Shown here: positions 1 through 9,418 of the stretch, in pieces
Numbering within the stretch: the first letter of the stretch is position 1
Layout of the letters: every line of letters begins with the position of its first letter
Source of the DNA: Paramecium sonneborni
Taxonomy: Eukaryota > Ciliophora > Oligohymenophorea > Peniculida > Parameciidae
DNA length: 64,000 bases
Direction: 5' to 3'
Assembly (NCBI GenBank): GCA_905182985.1
Contig: CAJJDN010000015.1
Span: 258,798-322,797, forward strand
Position numbers and translations under genes: made by a program
The notes under the pieces: model-generated
The model's database searches: none
What the model was told of the DNA's origin: nothing
The model's input: only the letters and a program-made list of their open reading frames with translations

Positions 1-743
1 TTTTAAATTGACCTTTTCATAAATCATGTCTGCTGATTTGATGATAAAATAATTACATTATTTGTAATTATTTTTATTTTTAATAAAATAATTAATTTTA
101 ATGATAAAAATTCAATCTAAATTTAAAGCAATTAGATTATCAGGGATGAAATAAAAAAGTGGAAGAACTTAGAATTTTATCAATCCAGATTAATTTGTAA
201 ATTAGAGCATGGTTGATTTTAAAAAAACCCTAACATGGATTTGCTTTTAAGTATCTTGAATGTATATTTTTTCCTTAAATAAATATCATATTATTAAACT
301 TTATGTTGGGTTTGGATTAAAATGTATTGCTATTTTTTATTATGAAAGTGATAAGAACATAATTAATGAGCATTTCCTTGTATTTTATTTTATTTCAATA
401 AAGTAGTAAATGTTTTTTATCAAAAAAGCTTGATTGTAATATAATTATTGATATGATTGTATGATGAAAAAAAAAATGGAATAATTACCATGCAATTATC
501 TTGAGACTAATAATCACTTCTTTAATTGACATAATAATTTCTCTATTTCAATGATGATGAGTAACTTTTGATATAAAAGGAAAAAATAATATTAAAAAAT
601 TCTTTTGATGATTGTAGGCAATCTTGCTCTTATATAATAATTAAGGAGGTAAAAATAATGTAAATATTATATTTTAAACAAACAAAAAACACACAATTGA
701 ATATCAAATTTATTCTGATATTGGAACACTTAACCTTTTGAGA
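1..743. other. 5' flank without a supported gene
   Basis: This AT-rich stretch shows no conserved motif, no closed exon-intron model and no RNA fold that I could recognise on either strand. One CCCTAA-like hexamer near 226 is isolated and is not a telomere tract. A real gene of low complexity could still be hidden here. Confidence 0.5.
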
Positions 744-974
744 ATGAGTGGAGATCGAGTTAATTAGAGGGAGCATCTATGACTTAAAGAGGAAGAAAAA
801 CTATCTTATGTCTCAGTATCAGAATCTATTGAGCGTAAAGAGAATATCTGTTTTTTCTTTGAGTCTTCATAAATTAGTTATTTTAACTGTGGATCAGTGA
901 ATTATTCCAACTTCAATTCATCACAGAGATATTTAAGAATCCCTGATTCATATTAATTCAAAGCTTCTACATGA
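744..974 (+). pseudogene. short coding trace with one in-frame TGA
   Basis: Read with TAA/TAG as Gln, a frame starts at ATG 744, meets TGA at 780-782 and then stays open to TGA 972-974. The second part looks protein-like, with a hydrophilic stretch rich in Glu and Ser followed by ICFFFESS and then Ser/Asn/Tyr-rich sequence. No GT-AG intron that I tried removes the TGA and keeps the frame. It could be a gene relic, a sequencing error at the TGA, or chance, because TGA is rare in such AT-rich DNA. No family is recognised. Confidence 0.25.
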
Positions 975-1615
975 AGTTCATTTTCCCTCGGATCATTCAT
1001 TATAATTAATAAATTAATAAAATTTTCTCAAAATTTTTCACCTTATAATTAATTAAGATTAAAGTTCTTTTGGTCAAGCTAATGCTCTAGATAAAAATTA
1101 TAAAAAAATAAATCATAAATATGTGTAAAATTTTAAATTAAAAGTATCAATAATGAAAAGGCTGATTATATTTTATTAATAGCAGTTTATATATTATCTA
1201 TCTTAAAAACCTAAGCAAACTTCTTCAATAGTATTTATTTATAAATAATAGAATCAATTAATTAAATGCTTAGTTTAAATGTACTAGAAATGCTTTTATA
1301 ATAAAATTTATTATGAATTCCTGGATTATTTTAGTTTTTTCGTTTTTTAATAAAGAGAATAAATAAAAGATTCAATCTTGTAGCTAAATGTGCGTTTAAT
1401 TTAAAACTAAAGAATTATTATTAAGCTTAATTAGTTATAAATAGATTGGGAAAAAAAGTTTATGTTGAGATCAGAAAATTAGAAAATATATAGTTTTATA
1501 GTTAATATCTTATTAAAAAAAAGTTTATTAATAAAATAGAAAATAGAAGAAAAAATGCTAAAATTAATTCAATAATAATTTAATAGGTGAAATTAATAAA
1601 AAAATAAAAAAAAAG
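975..1615. other. intergenic, nothing recognised
   Basis: No coding frame with recognisable motifs and no repeat is visible. The A-run at about 1600-1614 acts as the T-rich terminator of the neighbouring minus-strand tRNA gene. Confidence 0.5.
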
Positions 1616-1687
1616 CTCCGCGTCCGGGAATTGAACCCGGGCCTCAAACGTGACAGGCTTGAATACTAACCACTATACTAACGCGGA
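1616..1687 (-). tRNA. tRNA-Asp (GTC)
   Basis: Read on the minus strand this is a full 72-nt cloverleaf. The seven-base acceptor stem (TCCGCGT with ACGCGGA) closes exactly, and the discriminator is G. The D-arm contains the usual TAGTGGTTAGTA pattern, the anticodon loop reads CTGTCAC with GTC at the anticodon, and the T-arm has GGTTCAATTCC. No CCA is encoded, as expected in a eukaryote. An A-run just downstream on the plus strand gives a T-run terminator for RNA polymerase III. There is no intron. It charges aspartate and reads GAC/GAT codons. Confidence 0.95.
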
Positions 1688-1863
1688 TTCTTAATATCTA
1701 TCTAATCATTTAATTAATATATGGCAGATCATAATTACTTTAAGATTCTAATTATAAATTATGAAACAAATTATTTATGAATTTTAATATTAATATTAAA
1801 AGTTCATTATTAAGTGATTTTTAATTGACATTACAAAGCAGTAAGAGTTTTAATTGCTAATGA

Positions 1864-2832
1864 ATGTAAATTATCTTTTTCTGTATTTCATTATATTTAT
1901 AATCAAAGCATGTAAAACATTTAGATCAATTGAGTTTTTAAGGTTCAATTATAGATGTTTAAGAAAGTATATTTAAAAAATATGGATACGCATTATTAGG
2001 ATCAAGTAAAACTAAACTAAATTAATTGGATCTTAGTTATTGTTTGGTCAATGATAAATTAGTTTAATCTATGATTGAGGCTGGAAAATTATTAAAAAGA
2101 TTAAGAGCTCTTTCATTATCTGGATGTAGATATTTAACTGATAAATCAATTTATTTGTTATGTGATGTTAATTATTCATTAACCTATCAATTAAAAAGCT
2201 TAGATATATTTAATTTACCATAAATAACTTAATCTTCATTAGAATACTTAACGAATAAATCTATGAAGAATTTATCAGATTTGAACTTGGCTCATTCTAC
2301 GTAAATTTAATCTGAACATTTGAAAAAGGCTTTTGATACTGAAAAATTTAATTAATTAAAATATTTGGGTATCAGTAGCACCAGTGAAAGTGGAGGATAA
2401 ACAGATATATTTAAATTTAACATACCAGAATTGCGTACATATTATATCAGAAATCATTTCTCAGAAATTTAATTAATAGAAATTTTATACATTTATTAAA
2501 AATATCTAAAAGATATCAACAACTGTTTTGAGAGATTTTTGCAAAATTTAATCTTAATCAAAATTGTATCAACAGATTAAATTATTTTAGAGCCAGAAAC
2601 ATATGATTTGTTTAGAAAATGTATTGGTTGTTAAAGATTACTTTAAAATAATCAACCTCTTCAATTGGATAATTAAAATAAATATGAATATTAAATTACC
2701 TCACAGCTAATTAATTTTATGAAATGTTACTCAAACAATAACAGCATTTAATTATTAATAATAATGAAATAAAATTCATTAATTAATGTTTAATTTTTAA
2801 ACCATTAATAAAATTTGCTTTAAAAAAACTGA
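1864..2832 (+). CDS. leucine-rich repeat protein, N-terminal part
   Basis: The frame from ATG 1864 to TGA 2830 gives about 322 residues without an intron. The first half has clear leucine-rich repeats of the cysteine-containing F-box/AMN1-like type, with LDLSYCLVNDKLV, LRALSLSGCRYLTDKSIYLL and LSDLNLAHS spaced by about 25-30 residues. Such repeats form curved protein-binding surfaces. No F-box was seen before them. The stop falls right after a run of seven A (2822-2828). One more A there would keep the frame open, with further LRR-like sequence such as VKHLHLNV. The true protein may therefore be longer, or the gene may be decaying, as the following region suggests. Confidence 0.6.
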
Positions 2833-4148
2833 AATAACAGATCAAGATATTCAGAGCATAAGTTGAAAATTTGTTTTAATACAAATCAGTATTAAAAAAT
2901 GTAAAACACTTACATCTAAATGTTTAATTTATTTAGAATAGCTTTTAAATACTTTAATTAATTTAAATTTTAGAGGAACAATTTTAAAAAATTTATATTA
3001 AACTCTATAACATTTGTAATATTTTCCTTAACTTTTATGAGATGTATGATTTTTGTTTTAAAATTTAGTATAAATGTTAATGAAACAACTCATATTATTT
3101 AAGAACTGTAGCACTAACTGTCTCTTTGGATGTAACTAGAATAAATTAAATCATTTAAATTAACTATTAGAGCTCATTATATTTAGACTTTAAATTTATT
3201 TTTAAAACTCTTTCTTTATTACTAAATAAAAATTAAGACTTTATAAAATCAATGTCTTTGCAACTTTTATAATTTAAAGTCATATAAGATAAATAATTTT
3301 ATTTATTCCACAATAGTTTATTAAATTCATCATTTTTGTAGAATTTTCAACTTGGATTTTAAAAGGTATTAATTAAGTAGTAATCTTTTAGTATGTTTAT
3401 TAGTCTTTTCAATTTGGATTATCTTAAATCACTTTGAATCAGTTTAAATGAGTAAAAATAAATATAATATTTAGTTGTTAATTTAAATTTGTAGATGAGG
3501 ATTTATTCTAGGCATAAAATGTATTTGAAGGGATAAGAAATAAGAAATTATAGAGTTTAGAATTATCATCAAATGATACTGTAACATATGATTAATCAAT
3601 CTTTTCAAGTCTTTTTAAATATTGTGTCTGATATTGATAGTTAAAGGATTTTACTTTAAGTTTTCAAAGGTAAATAATCTTATTTAATTATATAGATATA
3701 TAAGTAAAAAGAGTTTGTCAGAGGTATTTTCGACCTTGAAAGAATTGAATTTAAAAAGTTTAAGTTTAAATTTTGAATAGAGTGGAGTTAAATATCATAC
3801 ATTTGATTTGATTGACATGGAAATATTTTAATAATATAAATGAACTATATTGTAAGAAATTGATGACAACATATGTATCTTTGATAGGGTATTTTAGTAC
3901 TGAAAATTTAGTTGCTATCATAATGAAAAGAGTATTAAAGAATTTTACTAATTAGGATATTAAAAATTATTTATTTTTTATCTGATTTAACATATAAGAA
4001 AAATAAGAATTATGTCTTATTTTGAATGATTTAGATATTATAAAAAATTTATAAATATTATTTTAAGAGTTGCAAATGTACATATAAAGATAGGAGTCTG
4101 AAAAATAATGTAAACAAACTTTAATTATTGATAGAACATTTTTATAAA
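2833..4148 (+). pseudogene. decayed or frame-shifted continuation of the LRR gene
   Basis: LRR-like text continues downstream but hops between all three frames. Examples are VKHLHLNVQF near 2900, NKLNHLNQLLEL near 3150, KLQSLELSSNDTV near 3550 and LSEVFSTLKELNLKSLSLN near 3730. A typical 26-nt intron (about 3671-3696) joins two of these pieces, so this was once an expressed gene. In-frame TGA codons occur near 3630-3640 and 3985. Either a family member has been pseudogenised or the assembly carries several indels here. Its 3' end abuts the peroxiredoxin gene on the other strand. Confidence 0.45.
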
Positions 4149-4862
4149 TCATTTAGTTTATTTTATATGTTCTTCATTCCAATATTTTTATGTTTTAGGA
4201 TCAGCATGATTTGTAACCATAGTTGGTTATCCTGGTTTCCATTATGCAGGACAGACTTCTCCATGTTCATCTGTAAATTTAAATGCTTAAACTAATCTAA
4301 AATAATAATCATTATTTATACCTTAAGATTTCATCTACATTTCTACCAACAGGTAAATCATTTATTGAATAATGTCGTAGAATTCCTTTTCCATCTATTA
4401 TGAATGTCCCTCTAAAAGCTACACCAAAATCTGGATCTTCAGAATCATCTATTATTACGCCATATTTTTTAGAAATTTCCTAATCTATAGATTAATATTA
4501 TATACCTAACTCAAATCAGAAATTAATGGAAATTGCATTTCACCTAATCCTCCATTGCTTCGAGTCTATTTACAATATTTCATATGAGAAAATTAAGAAT
4601 CTACAGATACACCTAAGATATCACATCCTATGGATTTGAATTCCTGTCATAATCAATTCTTTATACTTCAACACGGTCAGAAAATTGAATTATTTCTGTT
4701 GGACATACAAATGTAAAATCTAATGGATAGAAGAAAAGAACAACATATCTATCTTTATAATTACTTAAAGATATCTAATTTTATTTATTTTGATACTCTC
4801 TTAAACTATTTATTAAAGTAGGCTGATGCTGTAAATTAAGGTGCTTATTTACGCACTTTCAT
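4149..4862 (-). CDS. 2-Cys peroxiredoxin
   Basis: This thiol peroxidase reduces hydrogen peroxide and organic peroxides, using thioredoxin as electron donor. Four introns of 22, 23, 26 and 25 nt leave 205 residues, the usual length for typical 2-Cys Prx. The peroxidatic cysteine lies in [14 protein letters not shown] and the resolving cysteine in GEVCPAQWKPG. The GGLG motif is present, and a YW pair near the C-terminus stands where sensitive Prx have YF, so the enzyme is probably prone to hyperoxidation. There is no signal peptide or mitochondrial presequence, so it is likely cytosolic. The start follows from MKVRKQAPQF. Its ATG is only 26 bases from the stop of the homeodomain gene on the same strand. 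Confidence 0.95.
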
Positions 4863-4888
4863 TAATTATATTATTATTAAATAATAAT

Positions 4889-5525
4889 TCATTCTGTTTG
4901 CTTTTATTAAACTTAGTTAATTGATAAATATTTGTATTTAACAATATTTTTAAATTTCTTTTCTTCATAAGTCTTATTGGCAATTCTTCCTCTTGCATTT
5001 ATAAACCATATTTGAATCTAAAAATTATGGTAATAATACTTATTTATATGTTAAATCACATTTTTCTGCTAATTAAAAAGTTTATTCTTTTGTTGGGTAT
5101 GGATAAGAGAAATGTTTATATAGCCAGTTTTTTAGAATTAAGTTCGATTTCTTAGAAAACTTATGGCCCTTTTTCTCATTTTATTTTTCTTAGTCCTTGA
5201 GAAATTATCGTTATTGATAGAGTTTGACTTCATTCTCAAGGACCTATTACATATAATCAAAGTGTTTTTATAAAGATTTTATTGTGTAGCAAGCTAGTTC
5301 GTCTATACTGAGGGAACGTAAGTATGTAAGAAAACCTTGGAAAAGAGAAATATTAGTTGCTGTCTAACTTTGAGTCAATTATTCTTCTATATGAGATGAT
5401 TGAGTATTTTCTTCATTGAGGTTGTTAGAGCTAATCCATTTGTGAAAGAGAGCTTCAAGTTCATTAACTTATTGTAAAACAAATAGTTTTCTCGATTCTG
5501 CATGAATAGGTAATGATTGAGACAT
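4889..5525 (-). CDS. TALE-class homeodomain protein
   Basis: One 22-nt intron leaves a 204-residue protein. Residues roughly 130-185 form a homeodomain. Helix 1/loop contains LKNWLYKHFSYPYPTKEQ, with the Pro-Tyr-Pro of the three-residue TALE loop extension, followed by FQLAEKCDLTYKQ and then the recognition helix IQIWFINARGRI. The invariant Trp, Phe, Asn and Arg of helix 3 are present; Gly replaces the middle Arg of the common RRR. The intron lies just before the recognition helix, and removing it restores WFINAR. The N-terminal half is helical and Gln-rich without a known domain. It probably binds DNA and regulates transcription, but targets cannot be inferred. Confidence 0.88.
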
Positions 5526-5630
5526 TATAATGAGAAAATTGAGATATTAATTTTAAATTAGATACATTCAGCCATCCATAAACTTAAATTCTTTGAAATC
5601 AAAACAAATTATCATTTTATATTAATAATT

Positions 5631-7103
5631 ATGGAAATAGGTTTGTTAGAATACACAAGTCTATTTATATGGCCTGAGTATAATTATATAAAAATACTGA
5701 TGGAATTTTCAGTCCTATATATCTTGTATTCTTTATATAAGGTGAGCTTTGGGAAATATAAAAATTATAAAGCCTATACAAAGATTACAAAAATTGAAAA
5801 GATCATTAATGAATAGGACGTCTAAAAGACAAAATAAAAGAATTAAGAAAAGTAGGAAAAGTAAGACAAGCATTAGAAATAAGGAAAGAGAAAGAATTCT
5901 GAAAAGGAGTAAAATTAATAAAAGGATGTGTAAAAACAACAAATAAAATAAGAAGGGGAGCAGTAAAAATAAGAGAATCATCCTCATATTTCATATAAGG
6001 AATTATTGAAACAAGAAAAGCATAATAAACAATAGTAAAATAAATAGAAACAGAAATCACATACAAAAAGTAATTAATTTAGCAATATTAGTATGTCATC
6101 CATTATACCTTTCCTCAGTAAAAGGGTTTTCAGATTATATAACAGATTTCGCATATAATAATAGATACTTAATAGCAACAGGGTTTGATAATAGTATAAA
6201 ATTATTTGAGATGGAATAATTTTTTAAGAATCCAGATTAACCAAAGTATTTATTTCATAATTTGAATGACATGCATGCAACAGCAATATGTATATCTAAA
6301 AAAGAGGAGATAGCATATTTTGCAGCAAACAATTAATTATTCAATTTAGAATTTTATCCAAAAGCTGAAGATAAATAATATTTTAATGTAATTCCCAAAA
6401 CAAAGAATTGTCATAAGAGTGATATTAATAGTTTACATGTTGATGAGAATGATAAAATATTAATTTCAACAAGTTCAGATAGTCATATTAAGGTTTGGAA
6501 CATGAAAGGAGATTTATTGAAGGAAATAAATACATCATATGGTGATCATTATAGTTCTTGTTTTATGAAAGGACTTTTAGTAGTAAGTTGTTGGAGTGTG
6601 GATACAAGCATCTTTGAGATAAAGTTTAATAAGGATCATACATTTAGAACACTTGAAAAGGAGGAAGTATTAAGAGGTGAGAAAACAAGTGTTTTAGATG
6701 CAAGTTTAAATGAACATGGAACTTTGGCTACTTTATGTAATAAATCATAGTGTAGAGTATACAAAATAAATACTGAGAGAAAGATTAAAGAGGATGCTAG
6801 ATTATTGAGTAAGATTGAACACTAAAATATCAGTGCAGCTGCAATAAATGAAAATATTTTAGTTGTAGCTATCGATGGAAACATTCATATCTATGATAAA
6901 AATGTATAAATAAAATTAATATATAATAATAGTTCTAATAAATAGATTAAATTGATAATGCTGCTAATGGTGCATATATAAAGAGAGTGAGAATTCATGA
7001 ATTACATTCAAGTTTGAAGAATAAGAATTTCTATGTTTGTTTCATATGGGGATAGGAAGAAGAAAGAGTTAATATCTACGATTTAACCAAATATCATGAA
7101 TGA
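5631..7103 (+). CDS. TBL2-like membrane-anchored WD40 protein
   Basis: Two introns (22 nt at 6070-6091 and 29 nt near 6907) leave 473 residues. The N-terminus carries one hydrophobic segment (about residues 20-38), then a very basic, Gln-rich linker. From about residue 150 comes a WD40 propeller, beginning with HPLYLSSVKGFSDYITDF and containing ATGFDNSIKLFEM and STSSDSHIKVWNM. This order, a signal anchor, basic linker and WD repeats, matches transducin beta-like 2, an endoplasmic-reticulum protein of the stress response that binds PERK in animals. That function is only inferred here. The C-terminal exon ends in NIYDLTKYHE. Confidence 0.75.
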
Positions 7104-7205
7104 TTAATTATATTAATATAAAATAGATGCAGAAAGTATATTTATAAGAATGAACAATTATTGTTTTTAAAAACGAATTCATGTATTATTATTAATATAC
7201 AAAAT

Positions 7206-8193
7206 ATGAAAGCATCTCTTGTATGCATACTAATTCTGACTGTTGTTGCAGTTGATTTTGAGTCATTTTAATAAGCCTTGGATTTTGATCCAGAGACAAT
7301 GTCAGGAGATAATTGTGGAAATGATGATTAATTCACAAAATAATATGAGGCGTATTTCATACTAATATTTTCAGTTACTTCCCTTGGATTTAATTACTTG
7401 AAGAGGGTGAAATTGAAATGTAAGAAGATCACAGTGTACTTACTTAAGCTAGAGATAAGATTAAATTAGTCAGAGACTTTATTTTAGATTTAGATGAATG
7501 TAATTTATTTATGTTTATTTAGAACTTGAGAAAGAAACAGAAAATAATAATAATAATGTAGTTGAGTAACCTACTTAATAATAAGCAGACCCATAACCAG
7601 TTTAATAACCATAAGAAGAAGTTTAGACAGATGATGATGATGATGATGATGAAGATGATGATCCTTTTGGTTGGGGAGCTGGTGAAATTCCATAATAATT
7701 ATTGGTTGATAGCAAGAAAAAACATAATAAGAACTTAAAAGGACATGCTAAAGTCTTGTTGGAAGTTATGAATTAGAGCAAATCACTCAAATATAAAAGC
7801 GTATCATTTAATCTATTTTAGAAAATCAAAAGAATAATTGCTATGGCTACTGCTTTAGATACTGATATGGGAACTTAAGATTTATAAGAAAGAAAAAATC
7901 GTAAATTAGAACTTTGTGATTTAATTTTAGATGAATTAATCAATATGATTGAATTCTTAGAAAAAGTTATGAATGATTATGTATTAATTTATATCTATAA
8001 TTTATAGGTTTATCAATAAGAAGCTTATGATATATTCAAAAAGAAATAAGAAGAAATAGTATAAGTTGCAGATGAATGTGGAGCAAGAGTGATTTCACTT
8101 TAAGATACTTATTCAACAAGTTTTGTTTAAACTAAACCATTAAACAGAAATAAGAAATAAAATAAAGAACAAAAAAGAAAAAGAAAGCATTGA
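7206..8193 (+). CDS. secreted acidic Gln/Asp-rich protein, function unknown
   Basis: Three introns (23, 23 and 27 nt) leave 304 residues. Residues 1-16 are a signal peptide, ending near VVAVDF. The middle has a Gln/Pro-rich patch followed by a run of Asp with a few Glu (about residues 115-130). The rest is helical, with many charged residues, and ends in a basic tail rich in Lys, Arg and Asn. One or two Cys occur. No family is recognised. Its start is about 100 bases after the TBL2-like gene on the same strand. It could be a trichocyst or lumenal protein, but no processing motif was seen. Confidence 0.7.
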
Positions 8194-8215
8194 ATGATAA
8201 ATAAATGATACATTT

Positions 8216-8485
8216 TCATTTGCCTTAAGGGATCCAATATTACTCATATTTCTAATACTTGTCAGTGTTTCTTCTTTAAATATCTTCTAAATGTTCTATT
8301 TCATCATCTGAAGATGAATATTGCACTTTTTTTTACTTTTTTTCTCTTTTACAATATCTCTACTTTTTTATTTAACCATCCTATTGGTCAATCAATCTCA
8401 TAATTATAATTAATTTCCTATACCATATTGTTTGATTATTAAGCCAAACTGTCTTCTATTAGTTTCTATAAAAGAAAAACCACAT
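8216..8485 (-). CDS. small hypothetical basic/acidic-tail protein
   Basis: A frame from ATG 8483-8485 to TGA 8216 gives about 90 residues. It begins hydrophobic, turns Lys/Arg-rich, then has a Ser/Asp/Glu patch (SSSDDEIEHLEDIQRR) and ends in YWIPQGK. The acidic patch and tail look coding, while the first half is weaker. A competing minus frame covers the same DNA with text such as LRARLGTQISLGRCG but is broken by several TGA codons. I cannot say which was real. The whole 8.2-9.3 kb area looks like gene debris. Confidence 0.3.
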
Positions 8486-8589
8486 CTTCCTAAACTTATT
8501 TACGTACCTAATCTAGCTCTTAAATCATTTATTGGATAATTATTTAATCACACCTTTTACTTTCTTGTTATCCTATTGATATTACTAAT

Positions 8590-8925
8590 TATTTATTATA
8601 ATAATATCAAATCATAATGTATAATATTAAAATGAAATTACAATTAACATTTACATAATTAATCATACAATCAGAATAATTAAACGACTAATCTAGATTC
8701 AATCATTTCTAGTGTTAATCCTCCTTTAACTATTTGACAAGTAGGTAAATTGAAAAGAAAGTTAAATCTACATCAAGAAGATGTGTAATCTACATTTTCT
8801 ATTCGTTGTTTAAATTATATAGATTTTCCATCTCCAATCATAAAATTATTTATAATTTAACGCTTTAAATTCAATTAATATCAATTGAACATTTAAGCTC
8901 TAAATATTAAAATATTTCTCATTGA
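8590..8925. other. gene-free stretch with broken minus-strand frame
   Basis: On the minus strand a frame opens at ATG near 8843 with a hydrophilic start and GGLTLEMIESRL-like text, but TGA codons interrupt it about every 40 codons. That is near the chance rate for this composition. I treat it as relic or noise. Confidence 0.35.
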
Positions 8926-9324
8926 TTTTGTTTTGGATAATTCTTAGGAAAAGGAAAATTTAATGATGCTTTAAAAGTGATATAAAAAAACTGTTTAAGT
9001 TATTTGAATCATCCTAATATTTTGAGTTTTCTAAGAATTAACTAAAGTTAATCTTCTTTTATAAGGTAGATTTACCAGATGGAGAATCATAAAAATTATT
9101 ATAAAAATAGTCAAATCGTAACAGGTAACAATATTGCAGATTATGTGTGTCAATAAATAGCATCAGGATATGATCATTCTGTTGATTTATGGTCTATAGG
9201 AATCATAGCTTATGTATTAACTATTAGAACTGCTCTATATCTTGATTTCTCTAAATATGTTTCAAATGAATTTTAAGATTTTACTATATATTGCTTAAAA
9301 AAAGATCCTTAATTGTTAATATGA
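8926..9324 (+). pseudogene. protein kinase relic without catalytic core
   Basis: An open frame of about 130 codons carries pieces of a protein kinase domain in the right order. A Gly-rich loop piece (FLGKGKFNDA) is followed by an aC-beta4 piece (LSYLNHPNILSF), then the subdomain VIII-IX region (ASGYDHSVDLWSIGIIAYVLT) and CLKKDP near the end. The catalytic loop HRD, the DFG motif and the Lys-bearing strand are missing. The space between the pieces is too short to hold them. There is no ATG at a suitable place. It is best read as an internally deleted kinase pseudogene. Confidence 0.75.
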
Positions 9325-9418
9325 TAGAATGCTAGTTAAGTGAATTTTAGGAATGCTTAATAAATTTTATTATTTATTCTTTAAACACCTAATTATACTA
9401 AAATAATTCATATTTATA

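Noticed and set aside
220..235. Telomere-like CCCTAA
   Set aside because: It is a single hexamer with no tandem copies, and genes follow on both strands.
780..782. Selenocysteine or sense reading of in-frame TGA codons
   Set aside because: Conserved genes here (H4, peroxiredoxin, L26, SPEF1, VPS29) all end at TGA where their families end. No Sec-type context or SECIS-like fold was identified.
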